Assembly: GCF_009827435.1 (NCBI RefSeq)
Contig: NZ_WTYM01000031.1
Location: 1 to 64,000, forward strand
From: Croceibacterium salegens
Lineage (GTDB): Bacteria > Pseudomonadota > Alphaproteobacteria > Sphingomonadales > Sphingomonadaceae
Direction: 5' to 3'
Length of the DNA stretch: 64,000 nucleotides
Positions within the stretch are counted from its first letter, which is position 1; each line of letters opens with the position of its first letter. The position numbers and the translations under genes were made by a program. The notes beneath the pieces are model-generated. The model made no database searches. It was not told the origin of the DNA and saw only the letters and a program-made list of their open reading frames with translations. Positions 1-7,796 of this stretch are shown one piece after another.

Positions 1-419
1 TTGCCTTCGGCGCGCTTGGCGGCGGCGGCGACCGCTTCGGTCGTCGGGTTGCCGAGCGAGAGCTCGCGGCCGTCGGGGAAGCTGATTTCCGCGGCGCTGG
101 CGCGGGTATCGCCGTCGCGGGCCTGGAAGGCCTGGACGATGATCTTGGTGCCGGCCGGCAGCGAGTTCCTGTTCCAGCCGCGACGCAGCAGAGCCGACGG
201 GGCACCGCCCTCAACGCGCCAGACCTGGCCGTTGGGAAGCTTGATGTGGATCCACGAGTGGGGGTTGACCCACTCGAACTTCACGACCGAGCCTTCCAGC
301 TTGATCGGCTTGTTACGGTCGAATTCAGCGGCGAACGAGTGGTGGGCAACTGCCGCGCCCGCCGCGCCGACCGCCAGCACGGCGCCGATAACGGCGTTGC
401 GCCAGGTCTTGATACGCAT
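1..419 (-). CDS. DUF6152-like exported protein, 3' end outside window
   Basis: The frame opens with ATG at 419 and runs off the left edge after 139 codons, so the C-terminus is missing. AAGGAG lies nine bases upstream of the ATG. The protein starts with a Sec signal peptide (MRIKTW, then an Ala/Val/Gly-rich core ending near AVAHHS). A HHSFAAEFD motif follows, then VNPHSWIHI around residues 50-60, which is the pattern of DUF6152 proteins. The family has no established activity; its members are exported. It lies 49 bp downstream of another exported-protein gene on the same strand and probably ends the transcript that starts with the quinoprotein at 3247. Family assignment is by remembered motifs, so it is good but not certain. 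Confidence 0.75.
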   Translation of the reverse strand, partial: MRIKTWRNAVIGAVLAVGAAGAAVAHHSFAAEFDRNKPIKLEGSVVKFEWVNPHSWIHIKLPNGQVWRVEGGAPSALLRRGWNRNSLPAGTKIIVQAFQARDGDTRASAAEISFPDGRELSLGNPTTEAVAAAAKRAEG

Positions 420-468
420 GGTGTCTTGCTCCTTGTAATTCAAATGAGGTTCGGCCTTTGCCGTTCCC

Positions 469-1290
469 TTACTTTTCCAGTCCCAGCCGCTTCTTCGCCT
501 CGTCGTCCATCGTGTCGTAGAGATCACCGTAGAGGTACATCTCGGCAAACGGGACGCACTTGAACTCGAGCAGCTGCGCGTTCTCCTCCAACCGCCTGTA
601 AAGCGGCATCTTTATGGTCCACGGCTTGGTGTAGAGGTTCGGATCGTCGAATGTGACCGAGTAATCCAGCACGTTCGGTCCCCGCGGAGTGAACCGTTCC
701 GTGACGGTCGTGGTCGGTGCCACGTAGTTGCCGGCCCGGTCGAGCCAGGTTTCCCCGTTCTGCGCAAGGGTCACCACGACCAGCGTGTTGCCTTCCCACT
801 GGCCGTACGACGTGCCCATCCAGGTATCGATCGGCGGGATGCCGACTTCACCGATGTCGATCACGCGGTTGGCCGAGGCATATTCGTAGGCCATCAGGAT
901 GTCGCCGCCGCCCTGAACGATCTGGAACGGATAGCCCATGTAGGTCGCCCGCGGGATGCCCGGGAGATAGCAGGCCTTTTCCGGATCGAGACCGGCGGCG
1001 CGCTTCTCGTCACGCGCCTTGCGGGCTTCGTCGGTGTAGGGAATTGAGCCGCCCTGGACGACGCCGAGGCTGGCCGGGATCGCCGCCTGCGCACCGATCG
1101 CGCGCTCGGCATCCTTGTTCGGCTGGGTCGCGGCCGAATGCGGCTCGAGGTCCCACTTGGCTTCGTTCATCGCCTGCCAGATGCCGTTGATGTTCGGGTG
1201 GCCGTTGATCGTGGCCGGGTCCTGTGCGGACACCGCAGCCGCCGATACGAAACACGCCGCGGCAGCGGCCACCTTAAGAAACTTTCCCAT
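469..1290 (-). CDS. secreted protein of the unnamed quinoprotein-linked family (short member)
   Basis: I chose ATG 1290 (MGKFLKVAAAAACF) because a signal peptide starts there and a purine-rich AGAGG precedes it. The frame stays open 60 bp further upstream, but that part overlaps the previous gene and lacks signal character. The mature protein is about 250 residues. It shares the core of the larger paralogues at 3398, 9464 and 10624: CYLPGIPR, a WMGTSYGQWEGNTLVVV block, a TERFTP segment, a DPNLYTKPW segment and FKCVPF near the end. Two conserved cysteines could form a disulfide. No enzymatic motif is recognised. It lies 37 bp behind the quinoprotein gene and is presumably co-transcribed, so a periplasmic accessory role is an inference. 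Confidence 0.8.
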   Translation of the reverse strand: MGKFLKVAAAAACFVSAAAVSAQDPATINGHPNINGIWQAMNEAKWDLEPHSAATQPNKDAERAIGAQAAIPASLGVVQGGSIPYTDEARKARDEKRAAGLDPEKACYLPGIPRATYMGYPFQIVQGGGDILMAYEYASANRVIDIGEVGIPPIDTWMGTSYGQWEGNTLVVVTLAQNGETWLDRAGNYVAPTTTVTERFTPRGPNVLDYSVTFDDPNLYTKPWTIKMPLYRRLEENAQLLEFKCVPFAEMYLYGDLYDTMDDEAKKRLGLEK

Positions 1291-1327
1291 CCCTTTATTT
1301 CCTCTCTGACTTCTGCCCTTCGCCTTA

Positions 1328-3247
1328 TCAGCGAAGCGCGTAGGCGACAATCGTGCCGCCTGCGTTGATTGCGACGTATTGCTTACCGCTTTTTCCGCGA
1401 TAGCTCATTGGGTTGGCGTTGGCATTGCCCGGAAGCGTGACCTCCCAAAGCTGGCTGCCGGTATCCTGGTCGAAAGCGCGGAAGCGCTTGTCGTTGGTCG
1501 CGCCGATGAACACCAGTCCACCGGCGGTTGCGGTCGGGCCGGCGCTGCCGGAGTTGCCGACCAGTTGCTTGCCTTCGGGCAGGTCCGGGTTGATGCCGAG
1601 CGGCACCTGCCACTTGATCTGCCCGGTGTTTGCATCGACCGCGGTTAGGTTCGACCACGGCGGCTTGTAGCAAGGCGCCTGCGCGCCGACCGCGCGACCT
1701 TTGTCGTCGTACTTGCCCGAAATCGGCGCGGTGAAGCTGTGGAACGGGCCGACGCCGTCGATGAAGGAGCGATCGTATTCGGGCGCGACCGCGGCATCGA
1801 AGCTGTAGGGTTTGTCGCCGACGACCTTCTCGACCCAGCCGACCAGCGAGCCGTTCTGCGCGTTGGCGAAGACCACGCCGGTGTTCGGGTTGACCGCGGT
1901 GCCGCCCCAGTTGACGCCGCCGGTGCCGCCCGGGAACTGGATCGTCGAGCGGGGCGGCGCGTCGGCAGCCTTGAACATGAACGGGGTGTAGGGCCCGACG
2001 TTGAAGAAACCGCCGGCCTTCTGCCACAGGTCGCGGCAGGCCGCGGCGTGCTCGGGCGTGGTGTCTTCGGGCGTTACCATATCCTGGTAGGTCATCTCGA
2101 CGCGGCTCAGCGGCGGAGTGATGGCCGGGAATGGCTGCGTCGGGCTGTAATATTCGCCGGGGACGTCGCCCGGAGGCACCGGACGTTCCTCGACCGGCAG
2201 GACCGGCTTGCCGTCACCCGCGTCGAGCACGAAGAACATGCTGGACTTGCCGACGTTGGCGATGACCTTGTGCTTCTTGCCGTCGGGCCCGTTCACCGTG
2301 AACAGCGGCCCGGCATAGCTCATGTCGATATCCCAGAGGTCGTGGTGCACCGTCTGGAAATGCCACTTGTACTTGCCGGTCTTGAGATCGACCGCAACGA
2401 CCGAATTTCCGAACACGTTCGAGCCCGGGCGGTCGCCACCGTAATAGTTGTGCGCCGGTCCGGCGATCGGCAGGTAGGCTGTGCCGGTGCTCTCGTCGAC
2501 GGTTGCCTGGAAGCCCCACATGTTGGTGCCGCCGCGATCCTTCCACCCTTCGCCCCAGGTGTCGCTGAAGGGCTGGCCGGCATCGGGCGTGGTGTCGAAT
2601 TCCCACAGCTTCTTGCCGGTCACGATGTCGTAGGCGCGCGGATTGCCGGCATTGCCCTGCGGGCTTTCGAGCGAGGCGGCACCAATGATCGCGACATCGC
2701 CGCCTATGGTCGGAACGCCGCCATAGGCGATCGTCACATCGATCTCGCCGCTGTTACCGAACTTGGCCACTTTCTTGCCGGTCGCCGCATCGAGTTGGAT
2801 CAGGCGCGAGCCAGCCATCACCACGATGCGCGGCGCATAACCCTTCTTGCCGGGCCAGTACGCGACCCCGCGGCCGGACATGCCGCCGCCCGGTCCGGAC
2901 GCCTTCGGTTCTTCGTAGACCCAGACTTCCGCGCCGGTATCGGCATCGAGCGCGACGACCTTGTTGCCGACGCTGACGTACATCGTTCCATTGATGACCA
3001 GGGGGACGGCGCTGTTGAAGCCCTTGAGCGCGTAGGACCACTTTTCGCCCAGGCCGGCGACGTTGGACTTGTTGATCTCGTCCAGCGGCGAGAAGCGATC
3101 GGAATCGAGAGTGCGGTTGATCGTCCGCCAGTCGCCGTCGGGCATCGTCGAAGCCTTGTTCGACTGGGCCCCGACCGGGGCAAGGATGCCCATGGCCGCC
3201 ATGCAGGCCAAGCCGGACACCAGCCCGAATTTCGCGATCTGACGCAT
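1328..3247 (-). CDS. PQQ-dependent dehydrogenase, glucose-dehydrogenase-like quinoprotein
   Basis: This is a 639-residue exported beta-propeller protein with a signal peptide ending near APVGAQ (about residue 28). Propeller blades show repeated tryptophan-docking motifs such as ALDADTGAEVWVY, VTGKKLWEF and DLKTGKYKWHF. HHDLWDID at residues 301-308 matches the catalytic-aspartate region of membrane glucose dehydrogenase-type quinoproteins. There is no N-terminal five-helix membrane domain and no haem motif, so electrons must leave through a separate acceptor. PQQ is the expected cofactor; no pqq genes are in the window. The substrate cannot be read from the sequence. It heads a transcript with the exported proteins at 469-1290 and 1-419. 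Confidence 0.93.
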   Translation of the reverse strand: MRQIAKFGLVSGLACMAAMGILAPVGAQSNKASTMPDGDWRTINRTLDSDRFSPLDEINKSNVAGLGEKWSYALKGFNSAVPLVINGTMYVSVGNKVVALDADTGAEVWVYEEPKASGPGGGMSGRGVAYWPGKKGYAPRIVVMAGSRLIQLDAATGKKVAKFGNSGEIDVTIAYGGVPTIGGDVAIIGAASLESPQGNAGNPRAYDIVTGKKLWEFDTTPDAGQPFSDTWGEGWKDRGGTNMWGFQATVDESTGTAYLPIAGPAHNYYGGDRPGSNVFGNSVVAVDLKTGKYKWHFQTVHHDLWDIDMSYAGPLFTVNGPDGKKHKVIANVGKSSMFFVLDAGDGKPVLPVEERPVPPGDVPGEYYSPTQPFPAITPPLSRVEMTYQDMVTPEDTTPEHAAACRDLWQKAGGFFNVGPYTPFMFKAADAPPRSTIQFPGGTGGVNWGGTAVNPNTGVVFANAQNGSLVGWVEKVVGDKPYSFDAAVAPEYDRSFIDGVGPFHSFTAPISGKYDDKGRAVGAQAPCYKPPWSNLTAVDANTGQIKWQVPLGINPDLPEGKQLVGNSGSAGPTATAGGLVFIGATNDKRFRAFDQDTGSQLWEVTLPGNANANPMSYRGKSGKQYVAINAGGTIVAYALR

Positions 3248-3315
3248 TTCCTACAGGCCCCCTCGAGCACCACCGATTTCGCCGAATCCGAAGCCCGGCA
3301 TATCCTTTTGTTGAC

Positions 3316-3369
3316 TTAGTCCTAATGTGGGTTAGTGACTTTGACAATGCCCTGTCGCTCAACAATGAT
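3316..3369. promoter_or_regulatory. divergent promoter region with imperfect inverted repeat
   Basis: This lies in the 150-bp gap between the quinoprotein at 3247 (minus) and the secreted-family gene at 3398 (plus). On the plus strand TTGACA at 3341-3346 is followed after 17 bp by AATGAT, a plausible sigma-70 pair. The same bases read on the minus strand give TTGTCA, 17 bp from TAGGAC. AGTCCTAA (3317-3324) and TTAGTGACT (3331-3339) form an imperfect inverted repeat covering this region and may be an operator. All of this is pattern reading only. Confidence 0.4.
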
Positions 3370-3397
3370 GCGCGGCGAGGGCGGGGAGTAGAGGCGC

Positions 3398-4435
3398 ATG
3401 AAACCAGGACTTGCCGCATTGGGCATGGGCGTCTTTGCCCTCGCCATGCCGGCATGCGTCCTGCAAGCGCAGGAGGCTTCGGCCACCTTTCAACCGCCGC
3501 GTACGGAATGGGGCGATCCGGACTTGACCGGCATGTGGCCGCTCGAAGTCGGCCAGACTCCCATGCAGCGCAACCCCCGCTACGGCGACCAGGCCTACCT
3601 GACCGACGAGGAATACGAGGCCGCGCTCAAGGCTGCGATCGAGCTCAACCAAGGCGCCGATGTCGAAGAGCGGTCGGACACCCTTGGCGCGGGTAGCTGG
3701 TTCGAGCGCGGCAGGGTTCTGCGCCAGACCTCGCTGGTGATGGAGCCGGCCAATGGCCGAATCCCGCCGCTGACCGAGGAGGGTAAGCGCCGCTCCGAGG
3801 CCTCGCGTTCGAGCTGGGACAACGACGTCTTCGAGACGATCTTCGACTTCAATTCGCTCGACCGCTGCATCACTCGCGGCCTGCCCGCGACGATGATTCC
3901 GTTCCCCTACAACAACGGCGTCGAGATCTTCCAGGCACCGGGCTATGTCGTGTTCAACCACGAGATGATCCACGAGACGCGAATCATCCCGGTGTTCGAC
4001 CGCCCGCAGCTACCTGACGAAATGCGGACCTGGCTGGGCGATTCGCGGGGCCACTGGGAAGGTAACACGCTGGTCGTGGTCTCTACCAACTTCAATGGCG
4101 AGAGCCCGATGGTCATCGTCGGCCCGACCAACCAGAAGCTGATGACCAGCGACCAGCTCAAGGTCACCGAGCACTTCACGATGACCGGGTCCGACACGAT
4201 CCGTTACGAAGCCTGGATCGAGGACCCCGTGATCCTGACCGCACCGTTCAAGATGGATTTCCCGTGGCGGCGCGACGAGAGCTACGAGAGTTTCGAATAT
4301 GCCTGTCACGAAGGCAACACGCTGATCCCCGCCTACATCAAGGCGACGAGCCCGCGGTTCGCCGCCGAGCGTGCGGCAGGGATCGCGGCCCGCGAGGCAG
4401 CGCACAGGGATGCGGGGAAAATCACGCCGGAATAG
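3398..4435 (+). CDS. secreted protein of the unnamed quinoprotein-linked family
   Basis: The product is 345 residues with a signal peptide cleaved near residue 24-26 (VLQAQEA). Family landmarks in order are EWGDPDLTGMWP (about 38-49), LDRCITRGLP, PYNNGVEIFQAPG, EMIHETRIIP, WLGDSRGHWEGNTLVVV, EHFTMTGSDTIRYE and FEYACHEGN near the C-terminus. The cysteines of DRC and YAC are shared by the paralogues at 9464 and 10624, and the short paralogue at 469 has matching ones. A GGGGAG/GAGG tract precedes the ATG. It is divergent from a quinoprotein gene and lies upstream of two membrane-protein genes. No known fold or catalytic residue is recognised, so only the periplasmic location is a firm inference. 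Confidence 0.82.
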   Translation: MKPGLAALGMGVFALAMPACVLQAQEASATFQPPRTEWGDPDLTGMWPLEVGQTPMQRNPRYGDQAYLTDEEYEAALKAAIELNQGADVEERSDTLGAGSWFERGRVLRQTSLVMEPANGRIPPLTEEGKRRSEASRSSWDNDVFETIFDFNSLDRCITRGLPATMIPFPYNNGVEIFQAPGYVVFNHEMIHETRIIPVFDRPQLPDEMRTWLGDSRGHWEGNTLVVVSTNFNGESPMVIVGPTNQKLMTSDQLKVTEHFTMTGSDTIRYEAWIEDPVILTAPFKMDFPWRRDESYESFEYACHEGNTLIPAYIKATSPRFAAERAAGIAAREAAHRDAGKITPE

Positions 4436-4451
4436 GTCGGCAACGCAGCAT

Positions 4452-4466
4452 GTAACTGCCGGTTAC
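4452..4466. promoter_or_regulatory. palindrome GTAAC-N5-GTTAC, candidate operator
   Basis: GTAAC at 4452-4456 and GTTAC at 4462-4466 form a 15-bp palindrome with a five-base centre. It lies in the gap before the two membrane-protein genes starting at 4549. The same arms and spacing recur at 59637-59651, in front of a TonB-dependent receptor and a membrane-anchored DNA-binding regulator. No binding protein is known. Confidence 0.35.
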
Positions 4467-4548
4467 CGTAAATAACTCGGCAAGACGGACGAAGTCCGCC
4501 ACTCGCGCCATGGACGAGGGTGGCCAGACAAGAGGGAAGACGCTTTCG

Positions 4549-5076
4549 ATGAGTGACCTGTTATTCAATTTTACGGAGTGGCTGAGGACGACGTTCCTCG
4601 TCGACTTCTCGCTATGGATCTCCGACACATCGCTGAGCATGTGGCTGGTCACCCACTTCTGGGCCATCCCGATCATGCAGGTGGTCCACATCCTGTCGAT
4701 CGCCGCGGCCTTCGGTGCAATCCTGATGATCAACCTGCGGATCTTCGGCATGGCCGGCATGGACCGGACCTTCGCCGAGACCGAGCGCCGCTACACGCGG
4801 TGGATCTGGTGGGCGCTGCTGACGCTGGTCATCTCCGGCCTCGGCATGATTACCGCCGAACCCATCCGCGAGCTGATCAACCCGATCTTCTGGATCAAGA
4901 TGATCCTGGTGATCGTCGCGATCCTCACGAGCCTGTGGTTCCATCGCGGCGTCATGACCAAGCTTTCGACCGGTGGGGCGATTACCTCCGGCACCAAGGG
5001 CGGAGCCGTCTTCATCATTATCTTGTGGTGCGTCATCATGCTGTGCGGTCGCTGGATCGCCTACGCGCCGGTCTGA
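4549..5076 (+). CDS. DUF6644-like multi-pass membrane protein
   Basis: ATG 4549 gives MSDLLFNFTEWL and a 175-residue protein. An AGAGGGA tract lies about 12 bases upstream, and an earlier in-frame ATG at 4510 lacks one. Four hydrophobic stretches are visible: around IPIMQVVHILSIAAAFGAIL, the WWALLTLVISGLGM segment, FWIKMILVIVAIL, and VFIIILWCVIMLCG near the end. The QVVHILS segment of helix 1 aligns with LETLHVIS in the next gene, so the two are paralogues. I assign both to DUF6644 by resemblance. It is probably an inner-membrane protein. Placement beside quinoprotein genes and the absence of haem motifs leave a role in electron transfer possible but unproven. Confidence 0.7.
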   Translation: MSDLLFNFTEWLRTTFLVDFSLWISDTSLSMWLVTHFWAIPIMQVVHILSIAAAFGAILMINLRIFGMAGMDRTFAETERRYTRWIWWALLTLVISGLGMITAEPIRELINPIFWIKMILVIVAILTSLWFHRGVMTKLSTGGAITSGTKGGAVFIIILWCVIMLCGRWIAYAPV

Positions 5077-5086
5077 GGAGTTCTAA

Positions 5087-5602
5087 ATGTCGCTGTATCC
5101 GGAACCGACCAACATCTGGGAATCGATCGAGTATTCGGCGCTCGGGACGACGATCGCCGAATCCACGTGGATGTTCCCGACGCTGGAGACGCTGCACGTC
5201 ATTTCGTTCGTCATCGTGCTCGGCACCATCTTCGTGATGGACCTGCGCATGCTGGGGTGGACCTCGAACAAGTTCGCGGTCACCGCCACCGCCAAGGACA
5301 CGCTGCCATGGACCTGGGGCGCGTTCGTCTGCGCGGCGATTACCGGCCTGCTGCTCTTCACCAGCAAGGCGAGCAGCTACATGGAGAACCCGTGGTTCAT
5401 CCGGAAGCTGGTGATGATCGCCTTCGCCGGTCTGAACATGATGTACTTCCACTTCATCACCTATCGCACGGTCACGCACTGGGACCGCGACGCGTCGATG
5501 CCGTTCGCGGTCAAGGTCGCGGGCGCGCTGTCGCTGATCTCGTGGGTCGTGGTGGTGTTCTTCGGCCGCGCGATCGGCTTCACGCTCGGCATCTTCGGCT
5601 GA
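5087..5602 (+). CDS. DUF6644-like multi-pass membrane protein (second copy)
   Basis: This 171-residue membrane protein starts 10 bp after the previous stop, with a GGAG ribosome-binding site, so the two form an operon. The soluble N-terminus (SLYPEPTNIWESIEYS) is followed by MFPTLETLHVISFVIVLGTIF, a helix typical of DUF6644 proteins. Three more hydrophobic segments follow, the last ending at TLGIFG. Loop positions resemble the upstream paralogue (FWIKMIL there, FIRKLVMI here). Histidines sit in helices 1 and 3 (ETLHVI, YFHFITY), which could bind haem or a quinone, but this is speculation. A strong hairpin terminator follows immediately. Confidence 0.7.
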   Translation: MSLYPEPTNIWESIEYSALGTTIAESTWMFPTLETLHVISFVIVLGTIFVMDLRMLGWTSNKFAVTATAKDTLPWTWGAFVCAAITGLLLFTSKASSYMENPWFIRKLVMIAFAGLNMMYFHFITYRTVTHWDRDASMPFAVKVAGALSLISWVVVVFFGRAIGFTLGIFG

Positions 5603-5625
5603 GCGCAAACACCATTGAAATTGCG

Positions 5626-5653
5626 AAGGGCCGGCCGATGCGCCGGCCCTTTT
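5626..5653. terminator. bidirectional rho-independent terminator
   Basis: AAGGGCCGGC (5626-5635) and GCCGGCCCTT (5642-5651) pair perfectly over 10 bp with a six-base loop, followed by a T run. It lies between convergent genes ending at 5602 (plus) and 5655 (minus). Because the stem is flanked by A and T runs it can serve both strands. Confidence 0.85.
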
Positions 5654-5654
5654 G

Positions 5655-7766
5655 CTATTCGTCGTCGGGCAGGGCGAAGACGTAGACCGCCGAGCTGGTG
5701 ACCGGCGGCAACTGCGTCTCCGGGATCACGTCGGGAATTCCGAACGACAGCGGGTTTCCGACACCGGTGACCATCGCGACGTACTGCTTGCCGTCGATCG
5801 AATAGGTGATGGCCGAAGCGTTGGGGACGCCGGTGACGCCCGTGCTCCACAGCTGCTTGCCGGTCTTCTGGTCGTAGGCGACGAACTGACGGTCCATCCA
5901 GCCGGTGAACAGCAGGCCGCCGGCCGTGGTCAGGATGCCCATGTCGGGCGTCTGGCGGCGGCGGGTCTCCCACAGCACCTTGCCGCTCTGCGGGTCGATT
6001 GCCTGTAGCACGCCATAGTTGCCGTCACCGTTGGGCGGAGGGGCATAGACGGCCCTGACGCCGGTGCTGAGCAGGCCCGCGCCGCTGGTCGGTGTCAGGT
6101 CGGTGCAGACATCGCGCGCGTTGACGAAGAAGGTCTTGGTTTCCGGGTTCCACGAGGTCGGCGACCAGTTGCGGCCCCCGCCGCCGTGCGGGCACATGAA
6201 CACCGGCCCCTTGTCGCGTCCCGGCGTCAACTCCGGTTTCACGTGCTTGTCGCCGGTGACGGGGTCGATCCGGTCGATGTAGTCCTGGATGCCCATGTCG
6301 AAGGTCTTGAGGTACTTGCCGGTCTTCGCGTCGAGCGCGTCGAACAGCCCGCTCTTGCCGCCAGTGAGCACGACCCGCTCGGTCTTGCCGCCGACCTCGA
6401 GCGTGCCGATCACACGGTCGAAGACCCAGTCGAGGTCGTACTGGTCGTTGCGGTTGTGCTGATAGTACCAGACCAGCTTGCCGGTGTGCGGATCGAACGC
6501 CAGTGTGCTCTCGGTATAGAGCGCGTCGTTGTTCATGCCCGGCTTGAGATCGCGCAGCGGCGCGGTGTCGTAAGTGTTGCCGACGCCCCACAGCGCCAGC
6601 TTGTTGACCGGGTCGTAGCTGCCCGATGTCCAGACCGAACCGCCCTTGCGCTCGTTCGAGGGCTCGCCGTTCCACGTATCGCCGCCTGGCTGGCCGTCCT
6701 TGGCCACGGTCTCGAAAGTCCATAGCCGCTTGCCGGTCGCGGCATCGAAGGCGGTGATGATGCCTCCGCCCGGTGCCTGGCTCGCCATGCCCTGCATGAT
6801 GACCCCGTCGGCGGCCAGCGGCCCGCCCGGGTTGCGCATGCCGTCGCGGTCGGTCAGCGACGTTTCCCATACTAGCTTGCCGGTCTGGGCGTTGAGCGCG
6901 ATCATCTTGTTGTCGGACGTCGCAGTGTAGAGATTGTCGCCGTAGAGCGCGATCGTCTTGTGCGAGGTCAGCGGCGTGCCCTCGGCCAGCTTGCGCTGGT
7001 AGCGCCACAGCATCCGCCCGCTCGCCGCGTCGAAGGCGAAGACCTGGTCGCCGTAGCCGAAGACGTAGAGCACGCCGTTGTGCACCAACGGTTCGTTCAT
7101 GTTGTTGCCCGCGGGCAGGGCCTGCGCCCAGGCTACGGTCAGCTTGCCGACGTTGCTGGTGTCGATCTGCCCCAGCGGCGAATATCCGTGGCCGAGGTGG
7201 CTGCGGCGCCATGCCGGCCATTCGTCGGCCGGCGGGTCGGACAGCAACGCCTCGGTCACCGGTGTGTAACTGGCCAGCGGATTGGGGATCGGCGGTCCCG
7301 GCGGCAGCGGGTGGACGCGGGTCGACAGGCCGCCGACGGCGCTGTCCACCGTCGGGGCCGGAAGTGTCACCTCGGAAAGGTTCTCTCCGGCGCTGAGCGG
7401 CCCGTCATGCTTCGCGCCGTTCTGCTCCATGATGTATGCGATGATGTTGGTGTAGGTCTCGTCGGGCAGGATACCGCCCTGGCCCGGCGGCATGTTCTCG
7501 CGGATGTAAACGCTCAGGTCGTCGAGCGTTGCCGAGCCCGCGCCCCACTTGCCGAGGAACTCGTCGCCCTTCAGCCCCGTGGCGATCTGGCCCTGCATTT
7601 CCGCGCCGTGGCAGGCCGCGCAATTCTTCGCATAGGCGAGCTTGCCGGCTTCGGCCTGCGCGGAGAAGCTGGCGAGGTTCTGCGCCAGCCCGGCCGTGCC
7701 CAGCGCGGCGAGGGCCGAGGCGGCGAGGAGGAGCGGCACGCGCCGCCCCCGGTGCGACAGCGACAT
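5655..7766 (-). CDS. quinohaemoprotein dehydrogenase with N-terminal cytochrome c domain
   Basis: This is a 703-residue exported protein. After the signal peptide (to about AGLAQN, residue 30) comes a cytochrome c domain with CAACH at residues 49-53 and a likely methionine ligand at NMPPGQ (Met92). A proline-rich linker follows, then the PQQ propeller. Docking motifs include ASGRMLWRY, TGKLVWET, TGKRLWTF, TGKLVWYY and SGKVLWET. QYDLDW provides the catalytic-aspartate region. In classical type II quinohaemoproteins the cytochrome is C-terminal, so the order is reversed here. The haem is the likely first electron acceptor from PQQ. It is last in a packed operon, 30 bp after the esterase gene, and a terminator lies just beyond its stop. 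Confidence 0.92.
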   Translation of the reverse strand: MSLSHRGRRVPLLLAASALAALGTAGLAQNLASFSAQAEAGKLAYAKNCAACHGAEMQGQIATGLKGDEFLGKWGAGSATLDDLSVYIRENMPPGQGGILPDETYTNIIAYIMEQNGAKHDGPLSAGENLSEVTLPAPTVDSAVGGLSTRVHPLPPGPPIPNPLASYTPVTEALLSDPPADEWPAWRRSHLGHGYSPLGQIDTSNVGKLTVAWAQALPAGNNMNEPLVHNGVLYVFGYGDQVFAFDAASGRMLWRYQRKLAEGTPLTSHKTIALYGDNLYTATSDNKMIALNAQTGKLVWETSLTDRDGMRNPGGPLAADGVIMQGMASQAPGGGIITAFDAATGKRLWTFETVAKDGQPGGDTWNGEPSNERKGGSVWTSGSYDPVNKLALWGVGNTYDTAPLRDLKPGMNNDALYTESTLAFDPHTGKLVWYYQHNRNDQYDLDWVFDRVIGTLEVGGKTERVVLTGGKSGLFDALDAKTGKYLKTFDMGIQDYIDRIDPVTGDKHVKPELTPGRDKGPVFMCPHGGGGRNWSPTSWNPETKTFFVNARDVCTDLTPTSGAGLLSTGVRAVYAPPPNGDGNYGVLQAIDPQSGKVLWETRRRQTPDMGILTTAGGLLFTGWMDRQFVAYDQKTGKQLWSTGVTGVPNASAITYSIDGKQYVAMVTGVGNPLSFGIPDVIPETQLPPVTSSAVYVFALPDDE

Positions 7767-7796
7767 TTGCTACTCCTCCCCTCGTACCTTCGCGGG

